A DNA stretch of 64,000 nt from Microbacterium flavescens (GTDB lineage Bacteria; Actinomycetota; Actinomycetes; Actinomycetales; Microbacteriaceae), in contig NZ_JAFIWA010000006.1 of the NCBI RefSeq assembly GCF_018588945.1, forward strand, positions 186,001-250,000. The letters are read 5' to 3'. A program made the position numbers and the translations under genes. Each line of letters opens with the position of its first letter. Position 1 is the stretch's first letter. This document shows, piece by piece, positions 60,917-64,000 of the stretch. The notes under the pieces were generated by a model. The model had not been told where the DNA came from. It did no database searches and saw only the letters and a list, made by a program, of their open reading frames with translations.

Positions 60917-61303
60917 ATGACGGATGCCCCGGCCGTGGCCCACGGGCACACGCTGTTCGACCCCCTCGCCGAGCCGTACCTCGCGAGTGCTGATGTCGAC
61001 ATCGGGCCGATGTTCGGCAGCCGAGGACTCCGCGTGCGCGGCAAGGTCTTCGCGTTCGTCGGGCACCTCGGCGACATGGTCGTCAAGCTGCCCGCCGCGC
61101 GGGTGGATGAGCTCGACGGCGGCGGCGGTCTCGAGCGCATGGTGATCCGCGAGCGCGTGATGAAGGAGTGGCTGATCGTGCCGGTGACGGCCGCGAAGCG
61201 ATGGGAGGCGCTGCTGGCCGAGGCGTTCGCCTTCGTCGACGAGATCACCCCGGGGGCGCCGGGCGGTGAGCCTCCGCCCGAGCCCGCGATAATGGGCAGG
61301 TGA
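60917..61303 (+). CDS. TfoX/Sxy N-terminal domain-like protein
   Basis: 128 residues. VDIGPMFGSRGLRVRGKVFAF and GHLGDMVVKLPAARVDEL fit the small TfoX N-terminal-like fold; GLERMVIRERVMKEWLIVPV follows. In proteobacteria TfoX proteins control competence, but stand-alone copies in actinobacteria have no known role. ATG 60917 lies seven bases after TACGGT; leaderless. Its stop overlaps the purC start by four bases (GTGA). Confidence 0.82.
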   Translation: MTDAPAVAHGHTLFDPLAEPYLASADVDIGPMFGSRGLRVRGKVFAFVGHLGDMVVKLPAARVDELDGGGGLERMVIRERVMKEWLIVPVTAAKRWEALLAEAFAFVDEITPGAPGGEPPPEPAIMGR

Positions 61304-62259
61304 CGACCCCCCTCGAACTGCCCGGCTGGCGCCATGCGTACTCCGGCAAGGTCCGCGACCTGTACGTCCCCGCCGACGCACCCGACGCCGCCTCGGCCGA
61401 GCGCATGCTCGTCGTCGCCAGCGACCGCGTGAGCGCGTTCGACCACGTGCTGTCGCCCGGCATCCCCGACAAGGGCGTGCTGCTGACGACCCTCAGCCTC
61501 TGGTGGTTCGACCGTCTCGCCGGCGCGGACGGCGGGCGCGGCATCCCGAACCATCTCGCGTCGTCGCACGTGCTCACGCTCGGCGCGGACGGGGAGGCGA
61601 ACACCGCCGACGATCTGCAGTCGCTGATTCCGGATGCCGTCATCGGGCGCGCCATGGTCGTGAAGAGCCTCGACATGCAGCCCGTCGAGTGCGTCGTGCG
61701 GGGCTACCTCACCGGGTCCGGCTGGACGGAGTACCGCGAGAACGGCACCGTGTGCGGCATCGCGCTGCCGTCCGGGCTGGAGAACGGCGACCGCCTTCCC
61801 GAGCCGATCTACACGCCCGCATGGAAGGCGCCGATGGGCGAGCACGACGAGAACATCTCGTACGAGCGCACCGTCGAGCTCGTCGGCGCCGAGCGCGCGG
61901 CCGAACTGCGCGACCTCTCGCTCGAGATCTACGCGCGCGCCGCCCGCACCGCCGAGGAGCATGGCCTGATCCTCGCCGACACGAAGTTCGAGTTCGGCAT
62001 CGACGACGACGGCGTGATGAGCCTCGCCGACGAAGTACTCACGAGCGACTCGTCGCGATACTGGGATGCCGCGGTCTGGGCCTCCGGCACGACCCCCGAC
62101 GAGCGAATGGCGAGCTTCGACAAGCAGATCGTGCGGGACTGGCTCGCCGCGAACTGGGCACCCCCGCGCGAGGGCGAACCGCCGGCGCTTCCCGACGACG
62201 TGATCGAGCGCACGCGCGCCCGCTACCGCGAGCTGCTCGAGCGGCTCACCGCCGCCTGA
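61300..62259 (+). CDS. purC: phosphoribosylaminoimidazole-succinocarboxamide synthase
   Basis: 319 residues, SAICAR synthase. YSGKVRDLYVP, VVASDRVSAFDHVLSPGIPD, VECVVRGYLTGSGWTEY, LADTKFEFGIDDDG and DSSRYWDAAVW are the PurC signatures. GTG 61300 has GATAAT six bases upstream, so besides coupling to the TfoX-like gene it has an own leaderless promoter. Adds Asp to CAIR in the purine pathway. Confidence 0.97.
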   Translation: MTTPLELPGWRHAYSGKVRDLYVPADAPDAASAERMLVVASDRVSAFDHVLSPGIPDKGVLLTTLSLWWFDRLAGADGGRGIPNHLASSHVLTLGADGEANTADDLQSLIPDAVIGRAMVVKSLDMQPVECVVRGYLTGSGWTEYRENGTVCGIALPSGLENGDRLPEPIYTPAWKAPMGEHDENISYERTVELVGAERAAELRDLSLEIYARAARTAEEHGLILADTKFEFGIDDDGVMSLADEVLTSDSSRYWDAAVWASGTTPDERMASFDKQIVRDWLAANWAPPREGEPPALPDDVIERTRARYRELLERLTAA

Positions 62260-62357
62260 CCCGATTCCAGGTCATCGCGCGAGCGCGACGAGACCAAATC
62301 GCCCGCCGCGCGTCGCTAGGGTGAGGGACGCAACATTCCCGAGCGCAAGGAGCGCGC

Positions 62358-63692
62358 ATGCCTCTGTGGACCCTTCACGGCAACGGCCGGACCGTCGAGC
62401 CCGGCCAGGTGGTCAAGCCCGACGAGCGACTGAACTGGCCCGCGACCGTCGCGATCGGCGCGCAGCACGTCGTCGCCATGTTCGGCGCGACGTTCCTCGT
62501 TCCCGTCATCACGGGCTTCCCGGTCTCGACGACGCTCTTCTTCTCGGGCATCGGCACGCTGCTCTTCCTCCTCGTCACCCGCAACAAGCTGCCCAGCTAT
62601 CTGGGCTCGTCGTTCGCGTTCATCGCCCCGGTCACCGCCGCCACCGCGTCGCAGGGCATGGGCTCGGCTCTCGCGGGCATCGTCGCGGTCGGCGTCCTGC
62701 TGGCCGCGGTCGGCTTCGTCGTCCAGTTCGCGGGCATCGGCTGGATCGACAAGCTCATGCCGCCGGTCGTCGCCGGCGCGATCGTCGCCCTCATCGGGTT
62801 CAACCTCGCGCCCGTCGCCTGGGACAACTTCGAGCAGCAGCCGGTGACGGCATCCATCACGCTCGTCGCGGTGATCCTGTTCAGCGTGCTGTTCCGCGGC
62901 TTCCTCGGCCGCATCTCGATCTTCCTCGGCGTGATCCTCGGCTACGTCGTCGCCCTCCTCTTCGGCGAGGTCGACTTCACGGCCGCCGACAAGGCGTCCT
63001 GGTTCGGGCTTCCCGAGTTCCACGTGGCCGACTTCGCGTCTCCCGGCACGTGGAGCGTCATCGCCATGTTCCTGCCCGTGGTGCTCGTGCTCATCGCCGA
63101 GAACGTCGGTCACGTGCGCGGTGTGGCGACGATGACGGATGCCTCGGTGAATCAGCACACCGGCCGCGCGCTGATCGCGGACGGCGCGGCCACGACGCTC
63201 GCCGGATTCTTCGGCGGCTCGGGAACGACGACCTACGGCGAGAACATCGGCGTCATGGCGGCGACCCGCGTCTACTCCACCGCCGCTTACTGGGTGGCGG
63301 GCGTCGTGGCGATCCTGCTCGCGCTGTCACCGAAGATCGGCGCGATCATCGCCTCGGTGCCGCCGGGCGTGCTCGGCGGCGTGACCACCGCGCTGTACGG
63401 ACTCATCGGCATCATCGGCATCAAGATCTGGGTCGACAACCGCGTGGACTTCTCGCGCCCCGTCAATCAGTACACCGGCGCGGTCGCCCTCGTGATCGCG
63501 ATCGCCGGCTTCACGATGCAGTGGGGTGACTTCGAGCTCGGCGCGATCGTGATCGGCGCCGCCGCGGCGCTGCTGATCTACCACCTGGGCAATGCGATCG
63601 CTCGCTGGCGCAAGACCGGCGCCGATGACGGCGGTCCGATCCCGGCGGTCGGGCCCTTGGGCGGCGACCCCGAGAACGCCCCGGTGCGGTAG
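62358..63692 (+). CDS. uraA: NCS2-family uracil permease
   Basis: 444 residues and 14 helices in two repeated halves. QHVVAMFGATFLVPVITGFP, KLPSYLGSSFAFIAPVTAA, TTYGENIGVMAATRVYSTAAY (core shortened here to TTYGENIGVMAATRVYS) and SVPPGVLGGVTTALYGLIG are family hallmarks and the GENIG segment carries the substrate-binding Glu. AAGGAG lies six bases before ATG 62358. Imports uracil or a close base; xanthine cannot be excluded. A typical nucleobase-salvage partner beside purC. Confidence 0.9.
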   Translation: MPLWTLHGNGRTVEPGQVVKPDERLNWPATVAIGAQHVVAMFGATFLVPVITGFPVSTTLFFSGIGTLLFLLVTRNKLPSYLGSSFAFIAPVTAATASQGMGSALAGIVAVGVLLAAVGFVVQFAGIGWIDKLMPPVVAGAIVALIGFNLAPVAWDNFEQQPVTASITLVAVILFSVLFRGFLGRISIFLGVILGYVVALLFGEVDFTAADKASWFGLPEFHVADFASPGTWSVIAMFLPVVLVLIAENVGHVRGVATMTDASVNQHTGRALIADGAATTLAGFFGGSGTTTYGENIGVMAATRVYSTAAYWVAGVVAILLALSPKIGAIIASVPPGVLGGVTTALYGLIGIIGIKIWVDNRVDFSRPVNQYTGAVALVIAIAGFTMQWGDFELGAIVIGAAAALLIYHLGNAIARWRKTGADDGGPIPAVGPLGGDPENAPVR

Positions 63693-63737
63693 CGGTTCGC
63701 CGCAGGAGGAATGGGCGACGGATGCTGCGGGTTGTAC

Positions 63738-64000
63738 ATGCGTATGAATGAAATGCCCGCGCACTCCGGCGATCGTCTCGCCGCCGACACGTCGATGGGC
63801 GCCGTGACGCTCCTCGTCGGCGACCTCGATGCGATGACGGCGTACTACCGCGACGTCGTCACACTCCAGGTGCTGTCGGCCGACGGCGACACGACGACGC
63901 TCGGCCGCGCCGGACGCCCGATCGTGATCCTGCGCCACGAACCCGCGCTGCGCCACGCGACCCCCGGTTCGGCCGGCCTCTTCCACACCGCGATCCTCTT
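63738..64000 (+). CDS. VOC-family (glyoxalase/dioxygenase fold) protein, N-terminal part
   Basis: Truncated by the right edge. The visible 87 residues read GAVTLLVGDLDAMTAYYRDV, LQVLSADGDTTTLGRAGRPI and VILRHEPALRHATPGSAGLFH; the metal-binding His of the second strand would be in GLFHTAIL. It resembles the CatE/2,3-dioxygenase-like VOC group. Possible starts are ATG at 63738, 63744 and 63753. Confidence 0.75.
   Translation, partial: MRMNEMPAHSGDRLAADTSMGAVTLLVGDLDAMTAYYRDVVTLQVLSADGDTTTLGRAGRPIVILRHEPALRHATPGSAGLFHTAIL

Overview
The window is a high-GC actinobacterial chromosome segment that looks like Microbacteriaceae, probably Microbacterium or a close relative. This is inferred from very high G+C, heavy GTG start use, many TANNNT -10 boxes lying 6-7 nt from the start codon (leaderless genes), the recurring word GGATGCC, the dispersed repeat GTCGTTGAGCGAGCG, and the gene families present. 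No rRNA, tRNA, CRISPR array, insertion sequence or prophage is visible. Genes sit on both strands in short operons.

Layout. 1-5.2 kb: the 5' end of a secreted protein, a short UvrA-like ATPase, repeats, and a fusion of a luciferase-like monooxygenase with a covalent-FAD oxidase. 5.2-8.3 kb: a tightly coupled four-gene operon that looks like a type VII secretion effector cassette (small helical protein, helical/membrane/lipase-like effector, lipoprotein, cytosolic protein). 8.3-13.6 kb: Tag glycosylase, acyl-CoA oxidase and three GNAT genes, one fused to a GH16-like domain. 13.6-23.7 kb: fhs, recQ, an SDR enzyme, a Ski2-like helicase, a GDSL esterase, a small acetyltransferase and a pirin. 23.7-28.5 kb: an ECF-type transporter with two similar S components and a siderophore-interacting flavoprotein, behind a DtxR/IdeR-like box. 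28.6-37.1 kb: acyl-CoA dehydrogenase, D,D-carboxypeptidase, an Rv2578c-type radical SAM protein split by an intein and preceded by a LexA-like box, a divergent hydrolase/TetR pair with paired operators, and a GH18 chitinase. 37.3-46.8 kb: a DEAD-box helicase with a long DDRP repeat region and a structured leader, two DUF998-like membrane proteins around an ABM-type protein, a large RND transporter, and a CrcB/FluC fluoride channel pair. 46.8-53.3 kb: topoisomerase IB, small proteins, a TipA-type MerR regulator, a DUF4097-PadR operon with palindromic operators, a universal stress protein, DUF3073 and a CynX-like MFS protein. 53.3-64 kb: the purine region (purF, purM, purD, purC) with small conserved genes, a DHA2 drug exporter, a uracil permease and a truncated VOC gene.

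How genes work together. fhs supplies 10-formyl-THF to the purine pathway, whose PurF, PurM, PurD and PurC steps are encoded here. The ECF module and the siderophore-interacting protein suggest import followed by reductive release of a ferric chelate. RecQ, Tag, the UvrA-like ATPase and the SOS-box radical SAM gene are DNA-maintenance genes. The strongest candidates for something unusual are the iron-box ECF locus, the intein placed in a radical SAM cluster motif under a probable SOS promoter, the four-gene secretion cassette, and the two unexpected enzyme fusions. All family calls are from reading translated motifs; no database search was run.
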